Assembly (NCBI GenBank): GCA_964398195.1
Contig: CAYNLW010000003.1
Span: 11,243 to 75,242 of the forward strand
Length of the DNA stretch: 64,000 nucleotides
DNA from: RFPI01 sp964398195
GTDB lineage: Bacteria; Pseudomonadota; Gammaproteobacteria; Burkholderiales; Methylophilaceae
Direction: 5' to 3'
In this document: one piece after another, positions 55,093-63,449 of the stretch
Numbering within the stretch: the first letter of the stretch is position 1
Layout of the letters: each line of letters starts with the position of its first letter
Program-made: the position numbers and the translations under genes
Notes under the pieces: generated by a model
The model's database searches: none
What the model saw: the letters and a program-made list of their open reading frames with translations, nothing else
What the model was told of the DNA's origin: nothing

Positions 55093-55472
55093 ACGGATAG
55101 AAAACACTTTCTTAACAAATAAAAACCCAGCGCCGTCATCAACAGCGCGCCCACTACATGGGCTAGGCTGTGCAACAAAGCCCAAGCGTATTGTTGACGC
55201 ATGATTAAGCCAAAAGATTCAGCGCTATAAGCAGAAAAAGTGGTCAGCCCGCCTAGTAAACCGGTGCCCAATAACAGCTTTAAGCTGTCTGACAAGTCGC
55301 TACGCAACTGCATCCACGCCAATAACATGCCCATCAAAAATGCCCCCAGCAAATTGGCCAACAAGGTGCCAAAGGCAATCTGCTCGTGCCAGCGATTCGC
55401 CAGCAACGACAAGCCCCAGCGCAACCACGCGCCTAACGCTGCCCCTACGCCGACCGCCAACCAGTGTTGCAT
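55089..55472 (-). CDS. crcB: Fluoride channel CrcB/Fluc
   Basis: The 127-aa protein has four helices and the Fluc motifs FGTLLANLLGAFLMG and GLLGGLTTFSAYSAE, with the Phe pair and Asn that line the pore. It exports fluoride as an antiparallel dimer. GGGGGA precedes the ATG. No fluoride riboswitch consensus was seen upstream. It leads crcB-kinase-regulator, all with 4-bp overlaps. Confidence 0.94.
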   Translation of the reverse strand: MQHWLAVGVGAALGAWLRWGLSLLANRWHEQIAFGTLLANLLGAFLMGMLLAWMQLRSDLSDSLKLLLGTGLLGGLTTFSAYSAESFGLIMRQQYAWALLHSLAHVVGALLMTALGFYLLRKCFLSV

Positions 55473-55598
55473 GCTAATCCCCCTGAGTCCTTTGTTTGCT
55501 ATTGCTGATCTAGCAATGGCTGAAAGCCCTTGCCTTGATTTGAAATTGGCCTGTCAGTATGATGGAGTGCTGTTTTTGATTCAATAGAAAGATAACGA

Positions 55599-57080
55599 GT
55601 GCGCATATTATTCGCCACCTCCGAGGCACACCCGCTGATAAAAACTGGAGGTCTCGCCGACGTTAGCGGCGCCTTACCAGCGGCACTCAACAGCCTAGGT
55701 CATCAAGTCACCATTCTTATTCCCGCCTATCCCGCTGTGCTGGAGCAGTTGCAGCAAGCGCGCCATTTGGCAGATTTGCAATTCCTGCCACTGGTTGGCA
55801 CGGTGGCCTTATGGCAGGGACAAATGCCGGATAGCGGCGTGACCGTGTGGGCCTTACAACATGACGCTTTATTCAACCGCAGTGGCAATCCCTATGTGGA
55901 TAGTCATGGCTTGGATTGGCAGGATAATCCCTTGCGCTTTGCCACCTTGGCACATGTCGCCGCCATCTTGGCTTGCGATGACAGCCCGCTTAAACAGCGC
56001 TTTGATATCGTGCATTGCAATGATTGGCAAACCGGCTTAACCCCCGCCTATCTGCACTTTAAGCGCATTCAACGCGGCGAGCTAGCCACGGCAAAATCCT
56101 TGATGTCTATTCATAACTTGGCCTTCCAAGGCAATTATTCCATACAGTGGGTCACCCAATTGGGTCTGCCCAAACAAGCTCTGCATATCAATGGGGTAGA
56201 GTTTTACGGTCAGTTTTCTTTCCTTAAAGCTGGGCTGTTTTATGCCGACAAGCTGGCCACCGTGAGCCCAACTTATGCGCAAGAAATTCAAACTGAGCGC
56301 TTTGGCTTTGGCATGCAAGGCTTGTTGCAAAGCCGGCAAAAAGACTTGATAGGCATTTTAAATGGGCTAGATACGCAGGCTTGGGATCCGGCCAATGACG
56401 CCTATCTTGGCTCTAGTTATCAGGCGCAAGATTTATCTGGCAAAAGCAAAATTAAAGCGCAATTGCAGCAAAGCATGGGGCTGGCGCCACAAGCAGATAC
56501 CCCCTTGCTAGGCGTGGTCAGCCGACTAACGCATCAAAAAGGTTTGGATATGTTGCTGCAAATTGCTGATCAGTTGCTGACTGAACAAGCGGTGCAACTA
56601 GTGATCTTGGGTTCAGGCGAAGCCAGCATGGAACAAGGCTTTCAGGACTTAGCAGCGCGCTATCCGCAACAAGTGGCTTGCCAGATTGGCTTTGACGAAG
56701 GCTTATCGCATCGCATTATGGCTGGCGCTGACTTGTTTATTATGCCTTCGCGCTTCGAGCCCTGCGGGCTGAATCAGATGTATGGCTTACGCTATGGCAC
56801 ACCCCCCTTGGTCAACCGCACCGGCGGTTTGGCGGATAGCGTTATCGATAGCAATGCAGACACGCTTAAACAAGGCACGGCAAATGGTTTTGTCATGCCT
56901 CATGCCAATGCCAATGAGCTAAAACGGTGCATACAACAAGCTTTGCTGTATTACCGGCAAGCGGATATTTGGCAACAAATTCAACAAAGCGGAATGGCTT
57001 TGGACTTGGCTTGGACGCGCAGCGCACAGCGCTATGCCGCGCTGTATGAGGAAATGCTGGGGGTAAAGGAAAACAGCTAA
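55599..57080 (+). CDS. glgA: Glycogen synthase (ADP-glucose type)
   Basis: GlgA extends alpha-1,4-glucan from ADP-glucose. The N-terminal KTGGLADVSGALP binds ADP-glucose, SRLTHQKGLDML and MPSRFEPCGLNQMYGLRYGT lie in the GT-B C-terminal domain (GT5). The start is GTG with GATAACGA upstream. Length 493 aa. It lies far from glgC and glgB and stands alone, closed by a terminator. Confidence 0.96.
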   Translation: MRILFATSEAHPLIKTGGLADVSGALPAALNSLGHQVTILIPAYPAVLEQLQQARHLADLQFLPLVGTVALWQGQMPDSGVTVWALQHDALFNRSGNPYVDSHGLDWQDNPLRFATLAHVAAILACDDSPLKQRFDIVHCNDWQTGLTPAYLHFKRIQRGELATAKSLMSIHNLAFQGNYSIQWVTQLGLPKQALHINGVEFYGQFSFLKAGLFYADKLATVSPTYAQEIQTERFGFGMQGLLQSRQKDLIGILNGLDTQAWDPANDAYLGSSYQAQDLSGKSKIKAQLQQSMGLAPQADTPLLGVVSRLTHQKGLDMLLQIADQLLTEQAVQLVILGSGEASMEQGFQDLAARYPQQVACQIGFDEGLSHRIMAGADLFIMPSRFEPCGLNQMYGLRYGTPPLVNRTGGLADSVIDSNADTLKQGTANGFVMPHANANELKRCIQQALLYYRQADIWQQIQQSGMALDLAWTRSAQRYAALYEEMLGVKENS

Positions 57081-57176
57081 GCTTTGCTAGGGGAAATTTT
57101 CTGGCAATCAAGCAACTCTGGCATAGAACCTGCTTAATATAAACTGAGCTATTTGCTAGCTCGGTTCTCCTCACTT

Positions 57177-57217
57177 GGGGTGTCTGGCGGAAATCCAAAG
57201 GACACCCCCTTTTTTTG
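57177..57217 (+). terminator. Intrinsic terminator of glgA
   Basis: GGGGTGTC and GACACCCC pair and are followed by CTTTTTTT. Inner TGG/CCA can add to the stem. A smaller hairpin (GAGCTA / TAGCTC) lies about 30 bp upstream at 57145-57163. Confidence 0.88.
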
Positions 57218-57224
57218 GCTAAAT

Positions 57225-57304
57225 GGCTTTTGTACTTAATGACTTTTGTACTTAATGACTTTTGTACTTAATGGCTTTTGTAGTTTATGGCTTTTGAGGG
57301 GAAA
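57225..57304. repeat. Tandem repeat, 4 full units plus a partial of 16 bp
   Basis: GGCTTTTGTACTTAAT, then twice GACTTTTGTACTTAAT, then GGCTTTTGTAGTTTAT and the start of a fifth (GGCTTTTG). It lies between the glgA terminator and the end of orn. The spacer 57081-57347 has no gene. Confidence 0.93.
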
Positions 57305-57347
57305 TCATATAGGCGAGCGCAAGTCAAAAAACAGTGCCAGTCAAAAG

Positions 57348-57902
57348 CTAATCCTGCAACTTAATAAAATGCTCGCGGTAATACTTCAGTTCATCAATCG
57401 ATTCGTAAATATCCGCCAAAGCCTCGTGGCGGCTTTCTTTTTTAAAGCCGTTATATACCGCAGGGCGCCAGCGCCTCGCCAGTTCTTTAAACACGCTGAC
57501 ATCTAAATTGCGATAGTGAAAATACTTTTCCAAGTCCGGCATATAGCGCGCCATAAAGCGTCTATCCTGACAAATAGAATTGCCACACATAGGCGATTTG
57601 CCAGCCGGCACATGGGGCGCCAAAAAGGCCAGCAATTGCTGTTGCGCGCTGGCTTCGTCTAAGGTGGATTGTTTGACCTTATCGATTAAGCCAGAGCGCC
57701 CGTGCGTGCCTTTATTCCAAGCGTCCATGCCGTCCAATAATTCATCGCTTTGATGAATGACCAGTACCGGCGATTCCGCCAATACATTTAAATCCGCGTC
57801 AGTCACCACCATAGCGACTTCGATAATCCTATCGTTTTCCGGACTCAGGCCGGTCATTTCCATATCTAACCAAATTAAATTGTCATTCGGGTGACTCATC
57901 AT
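57348..57902 (-). CDS. orn: Oligoribonuclease
   Basis: Orn is the DEDDh exonuclease that clears 2-5 nt RNAs (nanoRNA, pGpG). WLDMEMTGLSPENDRIIEVA has the first two acids, CQDRRFMARYMPDLE the third region, and YRNLDVSVFKELARRW and SRHEALADI the last. The start is one of two adjacent ATGs at 57902/57899; an upstream ATG at 57911 lacks a binding site. About 184 aa. Confidence 0.96.
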   Translation of the reverse strand: MMSHPNDNLIWLDMEMTGLSPENDRIIEVAMVVTDADLNVLAESPVLVIHQSDELLDGMDAWNKGTHGRSGLIDKVKQSTLDEASAQQQLLAFLAPHVPAGKSPMCGNSICQDRRFMARYMPDLEKYFHYRNLDVSVFKELARRWRPAVYNGFKKESRHEALADIYESIDELKYYREHFIKLQD

Positions 57903-58018
57903 GATTTCCATTAAAATTAAGCGCTTACGCTAGCTAAGCTGAAGCTTGCCGCCATGCGCGGCTGCTATCATGTTAAGCTAACGGCTTTGGCGCAAAAGCC
58001 AGCTAGTTTAACTGATTT

Positions 58019-58073
58019 TTGCATACGACTTTTTTGAAATGATTACCTTTTTTGCAATTATTCACGTATGCAA
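58019..58073. repeat. Inverted repeat between orn and the M48 protease gene
   Basis: TTGCATACG (58019-58027) and CGTATGCAA (58065-58073) are perfect arms 37 bp apart. The gap is AT-rich. It may be a regulator site or a long hairpin in the divergent promoter region 57903-58149, which holds no gene. Confidence 0.5.
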
Positions 58074-58149
58074 TCATCTAAACTTTGGATAGCTTTACAC
58101 CATCTATTTTATCAACATCAATCTTCAGCTCCTTGGGAATATTAAGTCT

Positions 58150-59549
58150 ATGCAACATCAATTAAGCCTCATCTTTATCTTCGCCCTAGTGATCACCACC
58201 TGCATACGCTTCTGGTTGGGTCGCCGACATATTTGTCATGTACAAGCGCATCGCGAGCAAGTGCCGCCGGCGTTTAGCAAAGATATCTCGCTAGCCGNNN
58301 NNNNNNNNNNNNNNNNNNNNNNNNNNNNNNNNNNNNNNNNNNNNNNNNNNNNNNNNNNNNNNNNNNNNNNNNNNNNNNNNNNNNNNNNNNNNNNNNNCAA
58401 GCGCATCGCGAGCAAGTGCCGCCGGCGTTTAGCAAAGATATCTCGCTAGCCGACCATCAAAAAGCCGCGGATTACACTTGCGCCAAAACCCGCCTAGTGC
58501 TCAGCTCGCTATTGGTACAGGCCGCGCTATTGCTATGGTTTACCTTGGGCGGTGGCTTAGAGGCGATTGATAATTACTGGCGCAGCCATGTGTCGGTGCA
58601 TGAATTTGTGCGTGGCGCCTTGGTGATACTGTCTGCCACAGTGATTAGCGCGTTAATCGACTTGCCGTTTGATTATTTCAAAGTGTTCCGCATAGACGAA
58701 CAATTTGGCTTTAATAAAATGCGCCCCGCTATGTTCTTTAGTGACCTGATTAAGCATAGCGTGGTCGGCCTGCTGATGGGCGCCCCTATTCTGTTTGCTG
58801 CGTTTTGGTTGATGCGCGAAGCGGGTGAATTTTGGTGGCTGTATTTATGGATTTTATGGAGCGCCTTTAATCTGTTGATGTTGGCGGTGTACCCCACGTT
58901 TATCGCGCCCTTGTTCAATCGCTTCTCGCCTTTGCAAGACCAAAAACTAACCGAGCGTGTAGAAAAATTATTGACCAAATGCGGCTTCAAATCGCAAGGC
59001 CTATTCGTGATGGATGGCTCGGCCAGAAGCGCGCACGGCAATGCCTATTTCACTGGCTTTGGCGCCAGCAAGCGCGTGGTGTTTTTTGATACCTTGCTAG
59101 AGCGCCTGAATGGCAACGAAATCGAAGCGGTATTGGCGCACGAACTGGGGCATTTTAAGCACCAGCACGTGCTAAAACGCATCATCAGTTTGTTTGTGAT
59201 TTCCTTTGCCGGCTTGGCTTTGCTCGGTTGGTTAAAACAACAAGCGTGGTTTTATAGCGGACTAGGCATCAGTCAGGCTTCGGATTATATGGCGCTGTTA
59301 TTGTTTATGTTAGTCAGCCCAGTGTTTCTGTTTATCTTACGCCCGCTGATGGCTTGGTATGCCAGAAAAAATGAATTTGAAGCCGATGACTACGCCATCA
59401 AACACGCCAAGGCTAAAGATTTAATCGATGCCTTGGTCAAACTGTATCGCGACAATGCCTCGACCTTGACGCCTGATCCAATACATTCTGCGCTTTATGA
59501 TTCGCACCCACCGGCCAGCATTCGTATCGCCAAAATCACGGCCAAGTGA
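58150..59549 (+). CDS. M48-family (Ste24-like) membrane metalloprotease, interrupted by an assembly gap
   Basis: The N-terminal 49 codons (58150-58297) are followed by 100 N. After the gap the first 55 bases repeat the last 55 before it, and the frame continues. Removing the gap and one copy joins the two parts in frame as a 414-aa protein. It has about seven transmembrane helices, HELGH with H279, E280 and H283 (VLAHELGHFKHQH) and the third ligand region NEFEADDYAIKHA. Ste24-type proteases act on the membrane protein side in quality control. GTG at 58416 is inside the gene, not its start. Confidence 0.9.
58298..58397. other. Assembly gap of 100 N flanked by a 55-bp identical repeat
   Basis: 58243-58297 and 58398-58452 are identical over 55 bases. 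The size is that of a common de Bruijn k-mer, so two contigs with overlapping ends were scaffolded but not merged. The real gap is most likely minus 55 bp. Confidence 0.9.
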
Positions 59550-59567
59550 GTTTTAAGGAGAGTCAGC

Positions 59568-59918
59568 ATGCGCCCTGCCAAATTCAGCCCAGCTAGAGAT
59601 ATTCCCAGTAGCCTTTTGCTACTCAGCCTTGTATGCACGCTGTACGCGCCTGGCACCAGCGCGCAACCCTTTGCTGAGGCGGACGCCAAGGCGGGCAAGG
59701 CCTTGGTGGATAAGCATTGCATCGCTTGCCACGCGGATCGTTTTGGTGGCGATGGTTCTAAAATTTATACCCGCGAACGTCGCTTGGTAAATTCATCAAA
59801 AGGCCTAGTCGCCCAGATACGCAACTGCAATACCATGTTGGGCATGAAATGGTTTGAAGATGAAGAGCTGAATGTGGCCGCCTATCTCAACCAAAGCTAT
59901 TACCATTTTGACAAATAA
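59568..59918 (+). CDS. Small secreted c-type cytochrome
   Basis: A signal peptide (about residues 1-32, ending TSA before QPFAEAD) precedes a single heme domain with CIACH near residue 51 and a likely Met ligand in NTMLGMKWF. It carries electrons in the periplasm; the partner is unknown. AAGGAG lies 7 nt before the ATG. The 116-aa frame overlaps rsgA by 11 bp. Confidence 0.9.
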   Translation: MRPAKFSPARDIPSSLLLLSLVCTLYAPGTSAQPFAEADAKAGKALVDKHCIACHADRFGGDGSKIYTRERRLVNSSKGLVAQIRNCNTMLGMKWFEDEELNVAAYLNQSYYHFDK

Positions 59919-60795
59919 ATCCGCTGATACAGGCTTGGTGATTGCCAGTTACGGCAAGCGTTATCAGGTCGAACGCAACGATGGCCAGCTGTTTGATTGC
60001 GTCACCCGTGGCAAAAAACATGATGTCGCTTGCGGCGACCAAGTCAGCATAAAAGTCACCGCCCAACATGAGGCGGTCATCGAACAAATCCTACCGCGCA
60101 GCAGTTTATTATTCCGCAGCAACGCCTTCCGCAGCAAAGTATTAGCCGCCAATGTCAGCCAGATTATTGTGGTGGTGGCTGCCGTGCCTAGCTTTTACGA
60201 ATCGCTATTAAATCGCTGTTTAGTGGCCGCCAGCCACGCGGGGATTGATGTGGTGATCGTGCTCAATAAAGCCGAGTTAAGCGAAAGTCAGGCGGCATTA
60301 GCCAAGCTAGCGCTGTATCAAGACTTGGGATATCAAGTGTTAAGCCTGTCCGCGCAACAAGATTGCAGCGCGCTGCTGCCCTACTTACAAGGGCAAACCA
60401 GCATTTTGGTGGGGCAATCCGGCATGGGCAAATCCACCATCATCAACGCGCTTTTGCCGCATCTGCAAGTGCGCACCCGTGAGGTATCAGCGGTATTGGA
60501 TAGCGGCAAACACACCACCACCGCCACCCATTTATATCATCTGAATAAGGATAGCCATCTCATCGATTCCCCCGGCCTGCAAGAATTTGGCTTACAGCAT
60601 CTCAGCGTGGAACAGTTGGAACAGGGCTTTATCGAATTTAGGCCTTATTTGGGCAAGTGCCGTTTTAATAACTGCCAGCACAGCCATGAGCCAGATTGCG
60701 CAGTGCTGAACGCGGTGCAACAAGGTAAGATTAGCCCGTTACGGCTGGGCTTTTATCAAGAGTTATTAGCGGAATTTAAAGCGCCTAGTTATTAA
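59908..60795 (+). CDS. rsgA: Ribosome small subunit biogenesis GTPase RsgA
   Basis: RsgA matures the 30S subunit. It has an OB fold, then a circularly permuted GTPase: G4 (VLNKAEL) comes before G1 (GQSGMGKSTIINAL) and G3 (DSPGLQEFGL). DSGKHTTTATHLY is the switch, and a C-terminal zinc site uses CRFNNCQHSHEPDC. The TTG at 59908 overlaps the cytochrome stop; an ATG at 59872 would overlap it by 47 bp. About 295 aa. Confidence 0.95.
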   Translation: MTNKSADTGLVIASYGKRYQVERNDGQLFDCVTRGKKHDVACGDQVSIKVTAQHEAVIEQILPRSSLLFRSNAFRSKVLAANVSQIIVVVAAVPSFYESLLNRCLVAASHAGIDVVIVLNKAELSESQAALAKLALYQDLGYQVLSLSAQQDCSALLPYLQGQTSILVGQSGMGKSTIINALLPHLQVRTREVSAVLDSGKHTTTATHLYHLNKDSHLIDSPGLQEFGLQHLSVEQLEQGFIEFRPYLGKCRFNNCQHSHEPDCAVLNAVQQGKISPLRLGFYQELLAEFKAPSY

Positions 60796-60870
60796 TTCAT
60801 GCGACACGCCTTGCCGCATAGGCCTTTAAGATAATCTAAGCGCAAGCAAGTCAGCGCCGCCAGTCTCGTT

Positions 60871-60876
60871 TATAAT
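60871..60876 (+). promoter_or_regulatory. -10 box of queD, giving a likely leaderless mRNA
   Basis: TATAAT is followed by ACGCGCT and then the queD ATG. With a normal -10 to start distance of 7 nt the first base of the mRNA is the A of ATG. There is no room for a Shine-Dalgarno. Confidence 0.65.
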
Positions 60877-60883
60877 ACGCGCT

Positions 60884-61324
60884 ATGCAAATTACCACCCG
60901 CCTAGAATTTGATGCCGGTCACCGCATCCCCTGTCACAAAAGCCAATGCCGCAATTTACATGGGCATCGCTATGCGATTGAAATCACCCTATCCGGCGAT
61001 ATTATTCATCAAGAAGGTAGCTCAGAAGATGGCATGGTGATGGATTTTTCCGATGTCAAAGCCATTGCCAAGAAAAGCCTAGTGGACGCTTGGGATCATG
61101 CGTTTTTGGTGTATGAGAATGACCACGTGGTGATACAGATGCTAGAACAAATCCCGCAACATAAAACAGTCATCTTGCCTTGCGTACCCACCGCAGAGAA
61201 TCTGGCGGCACAAGCATTCAAAATCTTATCTGCTGAATATCACGACGTATTTGGCAATCAATTGCGCCTAGAGCGCATACGTCTATACGAAACGCCTAAT
61301 AGCTGGGCTGACGCCAGCGCCTAA
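60884..61324 (+). CDS. queD: 6-carboxytetrahydropterin synthase (QueD/PTPS family)
   Basis: QueD converts 7,8-dihydroneopterin triphosphate to 6-carboxytetrahydropterin for queuosine. The zinc His are in FDAGHR and LHGHRY, the catalytic Cys is in QCRNLHGH, and WDHAFLVYEND and the C-terminal Glu (RLYETPNSW) complete the site. Length 146 aa. queC and queE are not in view. Promoter spacing points to a leaderless transcript. Confidence 0.93.
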   Translation: MQITTRLEFDAGHRIPCHKSQCRNLHGHRYAIEITLSGDIIHQEGSSEDGMVMDFSDVKAIAKKSLVDAWDHAFLVYENDHVVIQMLEQIPQHKTVILPCVPTAENLAAQAFKILSAEYHDVFGNQLRLERIRLYETPNSWADASA

Positions 61325-61327
61325 GCC

Positions 61328-62047
61328 TTATTCCTCAGTGTCATTGCCCGCTGCTGGCGGCTTTAACCACAAACAAGCGCCCTCTTTTTGCATAGCGCTT
61401 AAATATTCCTGATGCGCTTGCAATTCGTCGCCATTAGCCTGTATCACTTTTTCTACCACGCTTTGCGCCACCCCGCTGGCATCGTGCAGCGCAGCCTCGT
61501 GCTGCGGGCTGTCTTGTATCAAGCTATCCTGCCCGCGCGTCATCGCCATATACACCTCGGCTAATAACTCAGCGTCTAGCAAAGCGCCATGCAAAGTGCG
61601 TTTAGAGTTATCCACGCCATAAAAACGGCATAGCGCGTCCAAGCTATTACGCTGCCCGGGACGCATATCCTTGGCCATTTTCAGGGTGTCCACGATATTC
61701 TCCACCACCTGTTCCAATAGCGGCTTATCGATACGTCCCAATTCAGCGTTTAAAAAACCTACATCGAATGGCGCGTTATGAATAATCAACTCGGCGCCCT
61801 GCACAAAGCTAAGAAACTCATCGGCGATTTCGGCAAACTTAGGTTTATCTTGCAGCGACTCTAAGCTGATGCCATGCACTTGTTGCGCTGCCTCATCAAT
61901 TTCTCGTTCCGGGTTGAGATAAAAATGAAAATGCTTGCGCGTCAGTTGCCGATTAGAGGCTTCAACGGCGGCGATTTCAATAATCCTATGCCCTTGTGCG
62001 GGATATAAACCGGTGGTTTCGGTATCGAGAAAGATTTGTCTAATCAT
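61328..62047 (-). CDS. dnaQ: DNA polymerase III subunit epsilon
   Basis: DnaQ is the proofreading exonuclease of the replicase. ExoI is FLDTETTGLYPAQGHRIIEI, ExoII IIHNAPFDVGFLNAEL, and ExoIII LHGALLDAELLAEVYM; the DEDDh acids are all present. The C-terminal part binds the alpha subunit. Length 239 aa. It converges with queD (3 bp apart) and follows rnhA. Confidence 0.95.
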   Translation of the reverse strand: MIRQIFLDTETTGLYPAQGHRIIEIAAVEASNRQLTRKHFHFYLNPEREIDEAAQQVHGISLESLQDKPKFAEIADEFLSFVQGAELIIHNAPFDVGFLNAELGRIDKPLLEQVVENIVDTLKMAKDMRPGQRNSLDALCRFYGVDNSKRTLHGALLDAELLAEVYMAMTRGQDSLIQDSPQHEAALHDASGVAQSVVEKVIQANGDELQAHQEYLSAMQKEGACLWLKPPAAGNDTEE

Positions 62048-62050
62048 ATT

Positions 62051-62115
62051 ATTTTCCTGAACTAAAATTTTGCTGATGTATTGTATTTTGCTGATGTATT
62101 GTGTTGCTGACGAAT
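62051..62115. repeat. Tandem repeat of 18 bp between dnaQ and rnhA
   Basis: ATTTTGCTGATGTATTGT occurs twice exactly (62067-62084 and 62085-62102) with weaker partial copies on both sides (ATTTTCCTGA, GTTGCTGA). It lies in the leader of dnaQ, about 20 bp upstream of its ATG. Confidence 0.88.
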
Positions 62116-62132
62116 AGGCTTGCAGATGCCGC

Positions 62133-62618
62133 TTAGCCGCCGCCCGCCTCTAGCAACTTAGCCACGCCCAAATTAGCCAAGCTATCCGCCCGCTCATTGC
62201 CTACATCGCCAGCGTGCCCTTTGACCCAATGCCAATGGATATGGTGTTGTTGCGATAAATCATATAACTCGCGCCATAAATCTTCGTTTTTCACTGGCTT
62301 TTTATTCGCCGTGCGCCAGCCGCGTTGTCGCCAAGCCGCCAGCCACTCGGTCATGCCTTTGTGCACATACACCGAGTCGGTATAAATATGCACCAAACAG
62401 CGCCGCTTCAGCGCTTTCAAGCCCTCAATCACCGCCATCAACTCCATACGATTATTGGTAGTCATCGCCTCGCCGCCACACAACTCACGCTGATGCTCGC
62501 CCATACGCAACCACACCCCCCAGCCACCCGGTCCCGGATTGCCTTTGCAGGCGCCGTCCGCGTATATAGTCACCGCTTGCATGGTGTCGGACGATAGAGT
62601 TGATTCAAGTGGATTCAT
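62133..62618 (-). CDS. rnhA: Ribonuclease HI
   Basis: RNase HI removes RNA from RNA-DNA hybrids. YADGACKGNPGPGGWGV has the first catalytic Asp, NRMELMAVIEGL the Glu, IYTDSVYV the second Asp, and KGHAGDVGNERADSLA the His and last Asp. ATG at 62618 overlaps the methyltransferase stop (ATGA); a Met at 62582 is possible and closer to the usual length. Confidence 0.95.
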   Translation of the reverse strand: MNPLESTLSSDTMQAVTIYADGACKGNPGPGGWGVWLRMGEHQRELCGGEAMTTNNRMELMAVIEGLKALKRRCLVHIYTDSVYVHKGMTEWLAAWRQRGWRTANKKPVKNEDLWRELYDLSQQHHIHWHWVKGHAGDVGNERADSLANLGVAKLLEAGGG

Positions 62619-63397
62619 AGGGATTGCACGCTTTGCTTAATCTGTTTTTTATTCGGACTGACTAATAACTTTTTACTTAGCCTTAAGGCCTGCCAATCAG
62701 GGCGGATAATATGCATACCGGTCACTCGTTTGCGCGCCAAAATGGCATACACCCCGCCGGTCATGGGGCAGAATTTTAAACCAAGCTTGGCCAAGATGCT
62801 CAAGCGTTGTGCCCAAATTGGCGAATGAATAGGCCACTGATGACACAGCATCTGGCTTTGCAAGACCTCGAAACCTAGCACCGATAGGCAATCTTTGATG
62901 CGCGACATAGAGAAAAAATGCGCCGACCATAAATCGGCAATCTCACGCTTGCCCAAGCCTAAAGCGCGCTTCACCCCCCAAGGGCTATAAGGGTTAAACA
63001 GGGTCAGAATCACGTGCCCCTCGGGCACTAATACGCGCTCGACTTCGCGCAAACTTTGTTGCGGCAAATCGGTAAATTCCAGTACATGCGGCAATAACAA
63101 TAAATCTAGGCTGTTTTCTGGAAAAGGCAAAAACGCGCTATCGCAATATAACTGCTGCGCTGGCTCAGCAGCAGAGCCACTAGACTGAGCATGAAAGCGA
63201 TGCTGAATACGGCTATTGCGCAATAAATCTATGGGCAAATCACCCAATTGCAAAGCGTGATAACCAAACAAATTGCTTACCCAGTCGTCATACAACAACT
63301 GCTCTTGCTGGCACAGCTGTTGCCCCAAAGCATGGCTAGACCAATGTGGTGAGGCGGTCATATTTGCGGTAGCATGATGTGGATTGCCGTTGCTCAT
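62615..63397 (-). CDS. Class I SAM-dependent methyltransferase, YafS-like
   Basis: The Rossmann-fold core shows ALQLGDLPIDLLRNS, SAFLPFPENSLDLLLLPHVLEF, REVERVLVPEGHVILTLFNP. The glycine-rich SAM loop is poor (GYHALQLG). Its place next to rnhA, dnaQ and opposite gloB matches E. coli yafS, also of unknown function. Length 260 aa. Overlap with rnhA is 4 bp. Confidence 0.85.
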   Translation of the reverse strand: MSNGNPHHATANMTASPHWSSHALGQQLCQQEQLLYDDWVSNLFGYHALQLGDLPIDLLRNSRIQHRFHAQSSGSAAEPAQQLYCDSAFLPFPENSLDLLLLPHVLEFTDLPQQSLREVERVLVPEGHVILTLFNPYSPWGVKRALGLGKREIADLWSAHFFSMSRIKDCLSVLGFEVLQSQMLCHQWPIHSPIWAQRLSILAKLGLKFCPMTGGVYAILARKRVTGMHIIRPDWQALRLSKKLLVSPNKKQIKQSVQSL

Positions 63398-63449
63398 GAT
63401 GTACTTTAACGATGGCCTGTATGGATAACTTCATTGATTGAAAAACCGA

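Noticed and set aside
55473..55598. Fluoride riboswitch before crcB
   Set aside because: The conserved GGNGAUGG and later CUGAUGACNCCUAC blocks are absent.
57225..57304. CRISPR-like array
   Set aside because: Units of 16 bp follow without spacers and no cas genes are near.
58243..58452. Target-site or attachment-site duplication around an inserted element
   Set aside because: The inside is only N and the repeat length matches a k-mer overlap; joining restores the gene.
58416..59549. Separate M48 gene starting at GTG 58416
   Set aside because: The GTG is a Val codon inside the repeated 55 bp; the true start is before the gap.
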